From Pseudoscleropodium purum (Eukaryota; Streptophyta; Bryopsida; Hypnales; Brachytheciaceae), in assembly GCA_963969395.1 (NCBI GenBank), contig OZ017800.1:20864479-20928478 (forward strand): a stretch of DNA of 64,000 bases. The letters run 5' to 3'. The notes beneath the pieces were generated by a model. The model saw only the letters and a list, made by a program, of their open reading frames with translations. It did no database searches and was not told the DNA's origin. This document shows positions 48,481 to 60,416 of this stretch, piece after piece. How positions within the stretch are numbered: the first letter of the stretch is position 1; each line of letters starts with the position of its first letter. The translations under genes were made by a program, and so were the position numbers.

Positions 48481-50775
48481 CTGTTCCAGTTGCTGCTTTT
48501 ACCGACCTGGACAGCAATCGAAGAGACCTGGCCTCAATATGATGCCCTGCAAGTCATTGTCCTGCTTCACACAATCATGGCGCTGCAGAGAGCATAAACC
48601 GAAACTTGAAGTGAATGACTCTAAGCTAAATTCAGTAGACGCAATTCATTCGGGACGAGTGCTGCTGAAGTGACGCCACCCCCTTGAAATGTAGACGTCT
48701 CGTACATTTCCTCCTCAGAACATACAGTGTGTCACCTGAGCAGCACTCGACCACCGTGATACCGCACTGAGGACGTTGAGGCAAAATTGCAAGGGGTGTG
48801 CAGAGTGCTTACAGAAAGAGTCGATGCGCTAGCTTTGACGACGCCTCTCCCTCAAGGACCACCAAGTCACCAACCACCGAGCAAGCATCCACTCAGGAAA
48901 CACCAACACGAAAGGCTAACTATTATTGACCCATCAGGGCACCACAGTAGCAGCCGACATTCTTTACGATATCCAAGGTATCGAAAGCGCCAGTTATATA
49001 CGTGCAAGACTCGCCTACTTCGTTCTGATTCGGATTGTGAGAAATTGGTCCATTAGGTTTAGATTCCTGTCCCGACAGGACAATTGCTAACCACCTTCTC
49101 CAATTATTACTGCACTTCAAGTACGTACTGCACTCAACCGCTGTTAGTGGCGCAATCTAAAGTCTTAAGTTGATATTAGGGCTAGCGTATGATGTTCCAA
49201 AAACGAAAAGACTGGGCCTCGCCAGCATATCAACGGAGGGAGATGAGAACAAGACGAACTCAGCCCTCAACTACCAGCTCCAAGATACTACTTCTCCAGC
49301 GCGCCAGATGTTGAGCCTGAGGCCTGACTAAGGTCTGTCTGAGACTCTGAGGCTGCAGCAGAGTGGTCAATCAATCACTGAAAGCTAACGACAAAGCATA
49401 CGTAGAACATGGGGTTTGTGGGATTGTCAGGCGATAATGGAGGAGATGATGATGGTGATAGCATTCATGTCAGGCAAGATATGTTACATGTAAGTAAGGC
49501 GGAGGAGTGATCTATCTGTGAACAGACAAACCAAAAAAATAAAATGTGGTTAAGTACTGGTGCCTACGACTTCGTCCAACGGCAGAACTGACTGGCGACG
49601 TGTGCATTCCAGTGGCGTTGCAGCCGGTATTGACATAATCTCCAATTCCAGCTTCATCAGAGTCTTCCAGTTTCCATTGCAAGCAGACTCTAGGATTCTA
49701 GGGTTCTGGTTTTACAGCTTCCTCTCAGTCGAAGAACCCAAAACCCAACAATACTCGGAAACTACAGCTAGTCAAACAACCTACAATGCAGAGGATAAGC
49801 TAGACTAGATCCTGCAGGCGGGAATACTTGCCAGGAGCATGATGGGACTAAAGGAGCCTGAGGAGCCTGACACCACCAACCGCAGTAGATTTATTTATCA
49901 TGTTGAGCTCCCCCGTTGTCCTTGCACGCTCCGCTGAGTCCGCTCATTGCTAGCTGCGGAATTACTGGCCTCTCAAAAAGGTAAGTATGCAAAACCAGGG
50001 TCACTACCACAATGTCATTTGTCACGCGTTGCTTAACTGCTTCTATAGATGTACAGTACACAACCCTGATGTCACTCTTCATTTCCGCAACTTAATACAC
50101 CTGAGCGTACAGTCTGCCCGCTAGCCTCCTTTTGTACCTCACATTGTATTCGTCCTGTGCTCCTAAACTCCGTGAACTCAAAAGCTAATTTGCAAGACGA
50201 ATCATAAAACCGAACCATTTCTTTCGTGTTTTCACCCTCCGTACGTACCGTACAGTACGCCCTGAGGTTCAGAAGGTCTAAAAGAGTGCAGTCACATACA
50301 GTAACTTTTTCTATTACATGCATTGAGGGAAGACGAGCTCAGCTCCTACGCATCACAGAAACGTAACTGTGATATTGAACTGCTTCAGCCTTAGTCTCGT
50401 GAATTCATTCTTTAGATTAAAATTTGAGGAGTCTGGGCCATATCGCTCTCAATCTCACGATTGTACTGCAAAAGCAGTTGCAAGACGTCAGGTTGCAGGA
50501 ATATGTCCCTCTCTATCCTACTGTGGCTCTCTCAAAGAGAGTGAAAGCCCCTCCGTCCTTGTATAATTATAACCGGCAACACTCTGTTGTCCTGGTTACC
50601 AACTGAAAAATTGAGTACTGGAAATCAGGCTTCAATCCTCGGAGGTAGCTCACTGGACCAATTAGTTTCTGTACATAATTGGTTATTCTCAGTTGGAGAC
50701 TAATTTTAGGTAGACCACCATGGTAAGGATGGCCAACCTCGACGGTTGAGATCAAGAGAGTGAACCGACGTTGAT
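48481..50775. other. Intergenic sequence, no gene seen
   Basis: Moderately GC-rich sequence between two genes pointing away from each other. Frames of up to 131 codons overlapping 48278-49120 are antisense or flanking to the LRR gene and unrecognised. It should contain the promoters of both neighbours. Confidence 0.45.
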
Positions 50776-50806
50776 CCAATAGGCTCTAACATATACATAT
50801 ATTTAA
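50776..50806 (+). promoter_or_regulatory. Putative CAAT and TATA elements
   Basis: CCAAT at 50776-50780 and an A/T run ATATACATATATTTA (about 50791-50805) lie 35-65 bp before the ATG at 50841. If the A/T run is the TATA box, the leader would be very short, so the pairing with this start is tentative. Confidence 0.35.
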
Positions 50807-50840
50807 CGGGAGAGGAAATTTCAATAGAGTCCGTGCAGCT

Positions 50841-51551
50841 ATGGCTATGGCAGTAGCCGCGGTGTGCAAACCCTTAGGTATCCTTCCCCCTACGCACTGT
50901 GGAGCTCTCAGCACTCGACAACTGATCAAAAGCCACGATTACCAGAGCCAGGAAAGTTCCATTAACGCTTCATGTAAGGCTTTTCATCAGAAGAGAGTAA
51001 ACACAAGACCAGTATTTGTACAGGCATTACGACCAGAAGATGGAGGGAAAGAAAAATGCAGTATAGAGGGTGGAGTTCAGGATGCAAACACTGAAGAGCC
51101 CTCATGTGCCGAAATTCCTGAATCGATGTTCCTTGAATCTCCGAATCGACCGGAACCCGTGAAGGAAGAGCAGCAGCAATCATCTGCAGGAAAAGAGCAG
51201 CCGGAGCCATGTCGGGAAAGACTTCATGGCTTGGCTAACAAATTAGGGTTTCAGAAAAATGCAACAACATCAAGGGACGAGGATTTGAAGAAGAAACAGC
51301 GGCAGCTAGAGTTTGGCAAGCAGACAAGTAACTCAAAGCAACCTGACGCTCGCTGTCGGTTGAGATCTTTGTGGCATACCGTGCGTCGACCACAGAATTT
51401 ATTGGCAGCGTTTTTGACCGGATTGTTGTTGTACGCAATTGTTTTGTTCGGATGGCAAGTCATGGTGGTTGCTGTGGACGTCACTCTGTTCGTGTTGAAG
51501 TGCTCTTTTGTTGCCCTGGTTCTTCTCTTGATGTACATTTTCTTGATTTGA
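50841..51551 (+). CDS. Unrecognised protein, putative plastid-targeted, two C-terminal membrane helices
   Basis: An intronless 236-aa frame. The N-terminus (about 1-60) is Ser/Thr/Ala/Lys-rich with few acids, consistent with a chloroplast transit peptide and ending near RVNTRPVFVQA. Residues 65-165 are polar and probably disordered (Glu/Gln/Lys/Pro-rich, with EPVKEEQQQSS). A basic stretch (RCRLRSLWHTVRRPQ, 171-185) precedes two closely spaced hydrophobic segments: 187-206 (LLAAFLTGLLLYAIVLFGW) and 208-236 (VVAVDVTLFVLKCSFVALVL), which run to the last residue. A tail-anchored or hairpin membrane protein is suggested. I recognise no family. A CAAT/TATA-like pair lies just upstream. Confidence 0.7.
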   Translation: MAMAVAAVCKPLGILPPTHCGALSTRQLIKSHDYQSQESSINASCKAFHQKRVNTRPVFVQALRPEDGGKEKCSIEGGVQDANTEEPSCAEIPESMFLESPNRPEPVKEEQQQSSAGKEQPEPCRERLHGLANKLGFQKNATTSRDEDLKKKQRQLEFGKQTSNSKQPDARCRLRSLWHTVRRPQNLLAAFLTGLLLYAIVLFGWQVMVVAVDVTLFVLKCSFVALVLLLMYIFLI

Positions 51552-52906
51552 AACGATGGGAATCACGGCAAGAGGAAGCAGAGACAGCAAGTACACATGA
51601 ATACACGAGAATGATAAAAGATTACAAACTCTTTCGGATTTCTCATTGCCGGGCTTAGAAAGAGAAACCCCTAATCTCAAATATCTTAAAGTCTGAGAGT
51701 TGAGGGTTGACTTACAGATAGAATTGCCAACCTTTGAAACTCGTAGAAGTTTTGTCTCGCATCCCTTTTGATCTAATTGGACTGTGACGCCATCTGAATG
51801 TTACACTGCAAGCCATGGAATAAAACGACAGATGCACTACAGACTACAATTTATAAGACGTGCCAGAGGAAGTACTTGGGGTTGAAAGTTGTTGGATACA
51901 TGACCTGATACGTGAAGTGTATCCCGATTACATGACAGTAATTAACCTTAGAACTCGTGCAGGAGTAGAAATTTTTTATAAGAAGAAAAGAACCGTTACA
52001 AGTGTTCAAAACTTTGAGTCCACCGAGGTGACACTTGAACAGCAAGGTTATGCTATAACATGAATTGTACAGGTCGAGTTCATAGAGAAACGAGACATAT
52101 TTCTACCAAATTAGTATAGATTTTACTTTGCTTGCTTTCAGAACGACAATTCATTGACAACTTAACCTGCAAGCTTCTCACTTGCTGAACTAGGTGCACC
52201 AATTACAGGAAAGAAGAAGATCGCTTTGTTGCTTACGAGTGCTCAATGCATGGCCAAGATACAAAAATTTAAAACTGTGAACCAAAAGGAGAATATTGCC
52301 TTCTGGTAAAACTCCGCAATGTGGGATCCTCCATTCTAGAAAATACAGCGTGCCATAGTCTAGTTGGGCAAGGCCGAGATAATGAACGATCCTCCTATTC
52401 ACGGATGGAGAAAAGTACAAGAATGCCTTCGGTCACCAAATACACCTTCTATATTCCAATTTGTAATCGCTTCTCTCCTAGCTTGGTGTCACCATTAGGA
52501 ACAATGCCTTCAATTCCAACGGTATGAAACATGATTCGTATCCGATGCTACAGCCCTGAGGAAGACATAATCATTGCATGTCCTGTGTGAACAAATTGGC
52601 TTCCACATCAGTCGTAGATTTCTGCTTTTTTATGGATATTGTCAAATCGAAATAAAAGAACTACGGCTGACATGACCAATTGTGAGCGACTTGTGCACAA
52701 CTGACTAAAAAATTGGCACCCCGTTATGCTGGGCCCTGCACAGTGTAAAAATTAACTGGAGAACAGTTGCATTCGCATATTCCTAGCCAGAGTTGGGTGT
52801 GCATTTGACTCCTTTTAAAAGGGAAGAGTGATGAAAGGGTCTGGAACGAACCTGGGTTTTGCCTTTAGTTTACAGAACTTCAACTCCATTCTGCGGGATC
52901 AATTCA
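51552..52906. other. Intergenic region between convergent genes, no gene seen
   Basis: This holds the 3' flanks of the orphan gene (+) and the NCW-motif gene (-). Short frames of up to 76 codons have no recognisable product. Confidence 0.5.
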
Positions 52907-53644
52907 TCAGCTCCTTTCTCGTTCTATTTCAAGCGGAAGGTCGGAGAGAAGCACGGATTTGTACTTTTTCAAGTGCTCTGGATGTTGAGCTGCTAGACCA
53001 ATAGGCCTATATCGAGCTGGCGATTTGCGCTCGTACTCAAGGAGGCCCTGGAATTCATTGTGAAGGAACTCGCGTGCAGTGGATGTGATGCCAACATCAG
53101 CAATGCATCGCTTCAGAATGTTCTGTGCGCTCCGAAAGGCATACTTCCAGCAGTTGTTCGTAAAGAGGTTGTAATCAGATTTATCACTTCCCAAAATTTC
53201 AATCAATTCTGCCATTTGCATTTGCACTCCCAGGAGATTCACTTTCTTGCGGCAGTGCCCAGTTTCAGAATCAGATTTGTGGACGACCATGTGGATTCCT
53301 GCCGGCCTCAGTTTCGTTTTTCCCAACTTCTCTGCCAAGATAAACTTCTCAGATGAAAAGTCAACCACGATGTATTCATGCTGTCCAAGTCCTGGAATCA
53401 GTAGTTTACCACTTCTTTCAAAAGCTCCAATAGAACTAAGCGGTCTCTGCATGATCGACAGAGTCTTCAGAGTAACATGTGTATTACTCAAATTCTGTAA
53501 TTCTTTACTCACATAAATATCCCCTGAGCTTGCAATAATCGAGCACTTGCCACCCATTACGCGCGGTGCGGCGAGACACCGCCTTGAAATGTTCAAATCA
53601 GCTACGCAAGATTTCTCTGGTTTCTGCCCGAATACCAAAACCAC
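52907..53644 (-). CDS. Putative His/Cys papain-fold-like protein (LRAT/PPPDE/NlpC type)
   Basis: An intronless 245-aa frame. After an N-terminal region of about 80 residues comes GLGQHEYIVVDFSSEKF (85-101): a histidine followed by a beta-strand-like run. Further on is SDYNLFTNNCWKYAFRSAQN (156-175), with a Cys directly after two Asn and before a helix. A 'YN-L--NNC--' motif at a helix N-terminus with an upstream His on a strand is how LRAT, PPPDE and related permuted NlpC/P60 enzymes present their catalytic pair (here H89 and C165). Those families act as thiol peptidases, deSUMOylases or acyltransferases. The fold assignment is inference from these motifs alone. No signal peptide or membrane span is seen. 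Upstream ATGs in the frame were not found. Confidence 0.6.
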   Translation of the reverse strand: MVLVFGQKPEKSCVADLNISRRCLAAPRVMGGKCSIIASSGDIYVSKELQNLSNTHVTLKTLSIMQRPLSSIGAFERSGKLLIPGLGQHEYIVVDFSSEKFILAEKLGKTKLRPAGIHMVVHKSDSETGHCRKKVNLLGVQMQMAELIEILGSDKSDYNLFTNNCWKYAFRSAQNILKRCIADVGITSTAREFLHNEFQGLLEYERKSPARYRPIGLAAQHPEHLKKYKSVLLSDLPLEIERERS

Positions 53645-55840
53645 TGTTTCAATGATTCGATTCCTATAGTCTCGATTTCATCCTCTCTGTACCCAGAAAA
53701 ACTCTTGTAGTTGACAGAACATCCCAAATTTTAAGTAAATTTTAGCAGAATCTAAACTCTAATTCTCCATCAATCTCTTGACATTCTTGTACTTCGTGAA
53801 TGGCAGACAAGATTGACTAAAACACACCTCATGTTGCTGCGTCTTCAATAGATATTCGGGCAGATATCCACAACATCCTCTGCACGCCCCGATTCGCATC
53901 TAGTGTGTGTCAAACTGATTAACGATTTGAACATATGATTTCATTGATGGGTGGCCTAAACCGCGAAAATATTGTCTCATCCCTAATTCACTGCACAATT
54001 TGGCATTAGCGTATGAATAGAAAAGCTCAATGTCATCTGCCGCAACGAACTTCGCAGCATGATCGCAAATCGTATGAATACAGCACTCTTAATTTCGAAT
54101 CAGAGTCTATGATTAAATGAAATTCAAGAACAGGCAGAATTTGAAGTCATAAAACTCAGCGTGGCCAACAAGACATCGCAGCCAAAGCCATCGGTCAAAT
54201 TTCTCACGATCGATTGCAATTTCAGTACTGAAAAAATAGAATCGGCCATGCCCATCTGTTGCCTTCCTGTCCTGTATATTCGTGGAATGGTACTGACTTG
54301 AACATTAAAAAAATTTCGATCTTCATCCAGTAGACAGGAAGATTTCGTACCTCAAGTCAGGCAAACTCAGAATAATACAATCCTGTGGAATATAGGAAAC
54401 ACTCCTTGCGGACACTTAGCGAGTAAGCCTGCCAGTCAGTTCAAGTGTAAACATCCGACAGCCGTTGCGAATCCGGTCGAAACACACACGTCGAAGGAAG
54501 TCCTTGTGAGGATTGACTGGATTTTCTCTGTCTCTTGCAAACCAGAACTGACCAACTCCAAATCGAATCAAAGTGAAAGAACTGGGAATAGTCGGATGTT
54601 AAGAGGCAGCAACCCAACTCCAGCAGTATCCCGAATAGTAACGATTTCACTCATTCGTGTATTTCTGAGGGACACACGAAGCTAACTCTCTGAATTCCAA
54701 GAAAATCTAAACTGGATTCAACTGTCAACAAACGGGTTTCGCAAGACACGGCAAATTTCATGAAATCTGTCAAAAGAAACAGACATTCGGCTATTGAGTG
54801 CTACAATAAGTTACTAAGGTACAGCACGCCAATCGGTTACGCGAAAAGAGCATTCTATGAAAGCACCTAGATGTCCACTGGCCACTAATTTCAGAAATTG
54901 TTCTAGTTTCCAGCAGCTGACACATGTTCAATTCGACAGACAGGACAAGCCCACACGCGTTTTTCCACGTAGAAGCCAGTCTGGGGGAATCACTAAAGAG
55001 GATCTTCCCAATTTTTTTGGTACATTTCTGACATGGTGACAAGTGTGCTGAATCACTGATAAAATAGTATTTTAACTCGAATTTCCAAGGAACGATTCTG
55101 TAGCAAGTTAAGCATCGAAGCGAGAAATACCCTCATTTCAGTGACTTGAACCAATGGTCGCGATTAGGAGTGCTTACCTCCATTTGTCCATGAAACCAGC
55201 TTCGGATGTCTATTTGGAGCTTCCGTCCGCCATCGTTACTCGATCTTTCTCGTTCATTTCAGGCTTCAATTCTTGTTTGTCAGTCTACGCTTGAATCGTC
55301 TCTTGAATGGTTTCCATGGCGAAAGCGGACACACAATGCGATTTGATAAAACGGCACAAGAAGAAGATGCATACTGCGAAAGTCTCTACGGTTAGCCGTA
55401 TTATGGTTATACAAATTTTGCGAGCCTCATGTGTGTGCATATTCACTGCCGAACTCCTTGAAACAATTTTCAGTAAATTTTCGTAGGAAGGAAAATGGAA
55501 TTGACATCTAACCCAAGTTGTTTCATATTTTTTGGACTTTTGTGGAATTAGTTACGAATTTTTGAAGTTGACATGCAGAAATCACTAAAATCAACCATCT
55601 TCTGAAATGTACACAATTGGTACATTGAAGAAAACGAAATGTACCCTTGTGTCATGACATGCACTTTTTGAATAGACTACCACTTAATAAGTGAACCTAC
55701 TACTTTAGAATGGACTTTTTGAAAACATAATCTAGAAAAATGCAATGTAATGATATTAAAATCATAATTGAAAAATTGTACAAGGTAGGATTCTGTTTTC
55801 TATGACTAATTATAAAATATGAAGAAATAGGGTAGACTGA
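53645..55840. other. Intergenic sequence, no gene seen
   Basis: Mixed-composition sequence with frames of up to 83 codons and no recognisable product. The proximal 500 bp should contain the promoter of the gene at 52907-53644. Confidence 0.5.
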
Positions 55841-55844
55841 GGCC

Positions 55845-57355
55845 ATGACTAGGAAAATGGCTAAGGTCCCCTTTTGATGCAATTGTCCATCGCCTTCTCA
55901 TATCATGTCTACTACTCATCGACTCATCATGTCCATATTCATTCCATTGCCTATTCATCAACTTCTCATCTTTGTTCAAACTTTGTTGGCCTATGCACAA
56001 ATGTACAATTATGTGGCATGGATTGATTTAGGAATTGGGATTTAAAGGCAAGACAAGGCAACAGTCCAAGTGAGCCATTGGAAACGGGAAGAGAACATGA
56101 TGGACATGATCAAGCCAAATGTTTGTTGTAGAGTTTGCTTGTGGATTAGATGTCCTTCATTTCTTCTACAGAAAAGTGGGGCAAGAGGCACTCGTCCACT
56201 TTTTCTTTCCATTAATGGCAATGTGAGGTTGCTTCTACTATAGGTGTTCCATGAAGGTAAATGAAAGTCAAGCACTTCAATTCTGAGTTGGATTCAAGGT
56301 TTCAAATCTTCCCTTGTAGAAACAATGCCGTAGATAATTATCCAACAACCTTCAATACCTCATTCTCTAAAATTTAGTTTGTATTTGTGAGAGTCTAGAA
56401 ATCTAGAATACAACTAAAAACTAGAGTACATTCAATCTAATAGAAGCTCAACAAGTAAAAAGACACACAAAACAAATCCTTGCTTTGAATCCTTAGATTA
56501 TGAGTATCCATTGTCAAAAGTTGTCACAAGAAAGAACCAAATGCTAAGAAGAAATGTCAATCATGGAACACCTTTAGTAGCAATGTTGCCATTGCAAAAG
56601 AAATGGAGTAGATGAGCACCTCTCACTCCAGGCTTCTTTGCAAAAGAAGCAAAGGATATGCAACCCATGAACAAACTCTTCAAAGAACATCCAGTATGAC
56701 TATGTATCCACTTCATGTTCTCTTTCCGTTTTCCGTTTCCAATGGCTTTGCCCTTTTTGGCCTACCCTGTTTACAGTTGCAACATACCCCACTTGGCTGC
56801 CGCCTCGCCTTTGAATCTCAATCCTCCCAAACCAACTCACGTGACACAATTGTAAATTTATACATGGGTCAGCAAGATTTGAACAAGGAAGAGAAGTTGA
56901 TGAACGAGCGACAAGATGAACATCACTACAACAGAAAGCAGAAAGCAGTGACTGCGACATAATAGCAATGGTTTTGCAAGGGAACGATGTGTAACGGAAC
57001 TTAGTTTGGATGTCGAAAAAGACACCATGCAAGGAAACCGTTGCAAATTTGTTGCTAAGTTGTGATGAATTCATTTTAAAAGTATTGGACATTGAATCCA
57101 TACTATTATATTTTTTTAAACTGTTGCAAATTCTAAACTATTACAAGCACAGTACAATATTTCATATTAGACCATTGCAAAGTCGTGGAAACAAAATTCG
57201 TGAGCATTGCAAAACCATTGAAAAAAGTAATGCAAACTCTATATTCTCTTGTAGTGGACAGGATGAGTTCATGAGCAGCGCACAAGATGTGAGAAGGCGA
57301 TGGAGAAGGCGGTGGACAGTCGCATCGAAGAGTCGCTGGCCATTCTCCCGGAAAT
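55845..57355. mobile_element. Foldback element with a nested MITE
   Basis: The left arm (about 55845-56210) and right arm (about 56605-57355) are inverted copies. On the left arm's minus strand GAAGTTGATGAATAGGCAAT and GAGAAGGCGATGGACA are seen; on the right arm's plus strand GAAGTTGATGAACGAGCGAC and GAGAAGGCGATGGAGA. Further out, CAAGCAAACTCTACAACAAA pairs with GAACAAACTCTTCAAAGAAC. Both arms encode similar short peptides (HKQTLQQT and HEQTLQRT), suggesting decayed coding or simple shared ancestry. The right arm is interrupted at 56924-57256 by another element. Confidence 0.65.
56924..57256. mobile_element. CACTA-like MITE nested in the foldback arm
   Basis: The 333-bp insert begins CACTACAACAG and ends CTTGTAGTG, the inverted CACTACAAG typical of CACTA (En/Spm) elements. 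Both ends carry subterminal CAATGGTTTTGCAA (near 56965, and inverted near 57208), and TTGCAA recurs internally, as expected for transposase-binding subterminal repeats. The other foldback arm lacks the insert, giving an approximate empty site. A clean 3-bp target duplication is not evident. Confidence 0.65.
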
Positions 57356-57793
57356 GACCTCAATGTCGCTGCTGCTAGAGTCTACCCGCAAGAGTCTCTT
57401 GAAGGGTTTGTTCAGCGGCTTAGGCTATGTTCCCATGCACCGCCAAACCACCAAACTGATATATCGATTCGATGAGAGGTCGGTTCTGGCTCATCAACCT
57501 TGCCCGGTGAATCGATAGCGCGCAATCTTGCAGTCTGGAGACACATGAAAAACTTGGTCATAGCCGCACTTCTGTAGAAGCCTCCTCTACTCTCAAAACT
57601 CGAGCCTCCATTGTTGATATCATTCTGCAAATGCATTCGCTCTGAGGAACATCCGGTCGCAAGTGCAGTACTACATTTAATTTGCAGAGACAAGCGATGG
57701 AGGTCTGAGATTTGTTGATTCTTGATCTGCATGCCTTCTCTCTCTCTCCTGCAAGATTTGCCTATCGATCATTAGCTAGCCTAACGTAATCTC

Positions 57794-58055
57794 AAAATTC
57801 GATTCTCCATTGTTGATATTTGCGAAAGAATTGCAGCAATTCCTTCGAAAGAAAACACATGATCACAAGCAGATGAATCCCAATTAAAATTCGATTCTCC
57901 ATTGTTGATATTCGCGAAAGAATTGCAGCAATTCCTTCGAAGAAAACACATGATCCCGAGCAGACGAATCCCAATTAAAATTCGATTCTCCATTGTTGAT
58001 ATTCGCGAAAGAATTGCAGCAATTCCTTCAAAGAAAACACATGATCACGAGCAGA
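57794..58055. repeat. Minisatellite, 91-92-bp unit, about 2.9 copies
   Basis: Units start at 57794, 57886 and 57977. Each begins AAAATTCGATTCTCCATTGT, continues with GAATTGCAGCAATTCCTTC and ends in GAATCCCAATT. Copies are nearly identical. A diverged fragment (CTCGAGCCTCCATTGTTGAT) lies near 57600, and an inverted ATGGAGAATCGAATGTTGTT lies at about 58090. Confidence 0.9.
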
Positions 58056-58489
58056 CGATCGAATATCGCTATGACTTTGCAATAGCAGCAATGGAGAATC
58101 GAATGTTGTTGATTCTTGATCTTTCTTACTGTACTGTACATTATCTACGGTATCTCCCCCCTTCAGCGCTCGCCTCTCTACCACTCGCGCTTAGTGTTCT
58201 CTCAACACTGGAGTCTCCATTGCTGCACATAATTGGAGGTTCGAACATGCTCTCATCAGCTTCTTCTCTATCTCTCTCCCTCTCTCTCCTTCAGCGATTC
58301 GCTTCCCTGTCATTCCAACACACACTGTCAGTGATCTTGAGAGTCATTTCATAGGAATCATTCTGGGTTTCAAGCCACGAGTGAGTGTGCCATCTTTTAG
58401 GTGGATAGTGACTCACAATGCTCATTCTTGGGTTTTAAAGATTTTAAAATTTTCATTGGCACACCCTACCCTTCTCCCCTCTTGTAATT

Positions 58490-58690
58490 TTCAGAAACCA
58501 ACATAGTGACAATCAATATGGGATAATTACTCCCATATCCATATCCAATATTGTATTTGTATTCAATATTCGTAATTAATATTCATCTATATTTGCATCT
58601 GCATCAATAGCTTGTAAATTTTTTGAGAGAGGGGGAGAAACTAATGCAAACCAAGGGAGAGCCATCTTTTGAGAAGATAGTTTGCAATGC
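58490..58690. repeat. Dispersed repeat, member 1
   Basis: It shares with 62690-63000 the order GGGATAATTACTCCC / GGGACAATTCATCCC, TATTCAATATTGTATTTGTA-like A/T sequence, and AAATTTTTTGAGAGAG followed by a G-run and ACTATTGCAAA/ACTAATGCAAA. It is non-coding, probably an old non-autonomous element. Confidence 0.6.
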
Positions 58691-60192
58691 CTATTACAAG
58701 TTCCATCTTAGCTCTCTCATACAACAATCCCACAAGGTATTGAAAAAGACATTCAACATGTTTTTATGATCCACTTTTTGATGTTTGTTGAAGGCATTTG
58801 CTCTCAATCTTGGCCAGGATATGACAACGAGGATCATCCCGTTTGCAAATTGTATTAATTTGTTCCATCATTAATTTTGCAAGTTATTTTATCAACCTTT
58901 AATTGATGCATGCCTTTGTCTCAAGGTGTAGTTTAATCCTTAAACGTTGAAGGGGTGACCCTCAAAATCATCCTTTTCTATTAGCGTGTGAATCACTAGC
59001 CTCCAAAATTGCAAAAGTAATCATTGCAAGTCAAGCTACTGTAGAAGATCTTCCCTTTCCAAAACAAATTTTGAGGATGAATAGTTGCACTTCTGTGCTA
59101 TACAATTTGATTCCCTATCATCCATCAGACATAAAACATCAGCCTTGACATTCAAGGGTTAAATTTATGTCTTGGTATTACAAGCTCACTAGGTAGTTGT
59201 AGGTAAGGTCCCCTCTTGAAAGTATTCTATCCATCTACTCAAAATCTTAAGAGTAGATCAATCAATTAGTTTGATGGTGAACATGGATGTCAAATGTTGC
59301 ATTGTAAGGTAGAAGCGCCTAAATGTGACATTTATTTTTAATTTACAAATGTTGAAGGTAGCTACAAAATTAAATGATGTGAGTTTGTTAAAAGATGGTT
59401 TAGAAAACCAACAAAATTTGTTTTGTACTTTTTTGAGCTTATATGAATATAATACAAATTTTTGAAGACAATTATGTAGATGCACCTATTGTGGGCACTA
59501 AACCAAGACCAAAGTGGACACAAAAACACCCAAAAGTGACACATTCTAAGTTTGGATTGTATGTAAGTGATTAGCCAATGCAAATGAAAGCGACAACTTC
59601 TTCGAACCCACTTGTCTACTTTAGAATCCCTCTTGGTTACTTTGGGCTACTTGCATTTGGATTTAGACTTTTTTTAGGTATTAGAGAATGACTAATATTA
59701 CTTTTTGGTGCTTCTACCTTAATCTTAGTAACTCTACATCCAAAACATATCATATATCCCATAACACCAAACGAAAGAAAAAAAAAGGATATTTCTTAAA
59801 TCCATTTCTATGACTCAACATGTTATTTCTCATAAGGAGTTTTATTTCCATCTAACTAGATCATAACAACAAACACAAGCAATTTTGACAATGTAGCAAT
59901 TATCATTAACTAAAGATACTATATATATGCATCATCACTATACAAGTTATACTAGTATGTGAGACTTGAAAATCTTCCTATAAATCTTTCGATAAATAAA
60001 CAATCCAAAAAATGGTGTGCCAAGCTAGATGGTACAATTTAAAAAGAAAAAATGTAATACATAGCAAGTTATAGTGTTGTGATCAATCTACAATGTTTGA
60101 ATTGGCATCTAACAAACAAAGTGTCACATGTCTCAATTCTTAGATTTGGTCAACTATGAACGGTAATGGTCATGTTGTGAACCCCAAACAAT
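58691..60192. other. Intergenic repeats, no gene seen
   Basis: This contains a third copy of the 13.5-kb dispersed repeat (about 58970-59105) and AT-rich sequence. No gene is recognised. Confidence 0.5.
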
Positions 60193-60416
60193 AAGGTACA
60201 AGCACCTGAAAGCATCCTTGTATCTAATGGTGTCCCTTTCCAGGAAGGGGAGTCATTTCAAAACATAAATGAAGACATACCAAACAAAGCTTATTAATTG
60301 TTGATCGACATGATAAACCATATATATAATTCACCTACATTTGTGTTTCAAAATGACTTCCCTTCCTAGAAAGGGACACCATTGAATACTTGGACACTAT
60401 TGAGTGCCTCTACCTT
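60193..60416 (+). mobile_element. Palindromic MITE, copy 1
   Basis: Terminal inverted repeats of about 80 bp run from AAGGTACAAGCACCTGAAAG to the closing GAGTGCCTCTACCTT. Inner landmarks are GGTGTCCCTTTCCAGGAAGG and its partner CCTTCCTAGAAAGGGACACC. The interior contains AAACAAAGCTTATTAATTGT. It matches the copy at 63551-63761, whose interior is in the opposite orientation. Confidence 0.85.

Noticed and set aside
47821..48673. Frames of 83-131 codons on the + strand across the LRR gene
   Set aside because: They are antisense to the LRR protein, which has signal peptide, LRRNT, repeats and GPI-like tail in order.
57794..58055. CRISPR-like array
   Set aside because: It has only three units of 91-92 bp with no unique spacers, in a eukaryotic genome. 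It is a minisatellite.
57902..58354. 150-codon + frame across the minisatellite
   Set aside because: Its first third is the 91-bp repeat read through by chance; the repeat length is not a multiple of three in every unit and no family is evident.
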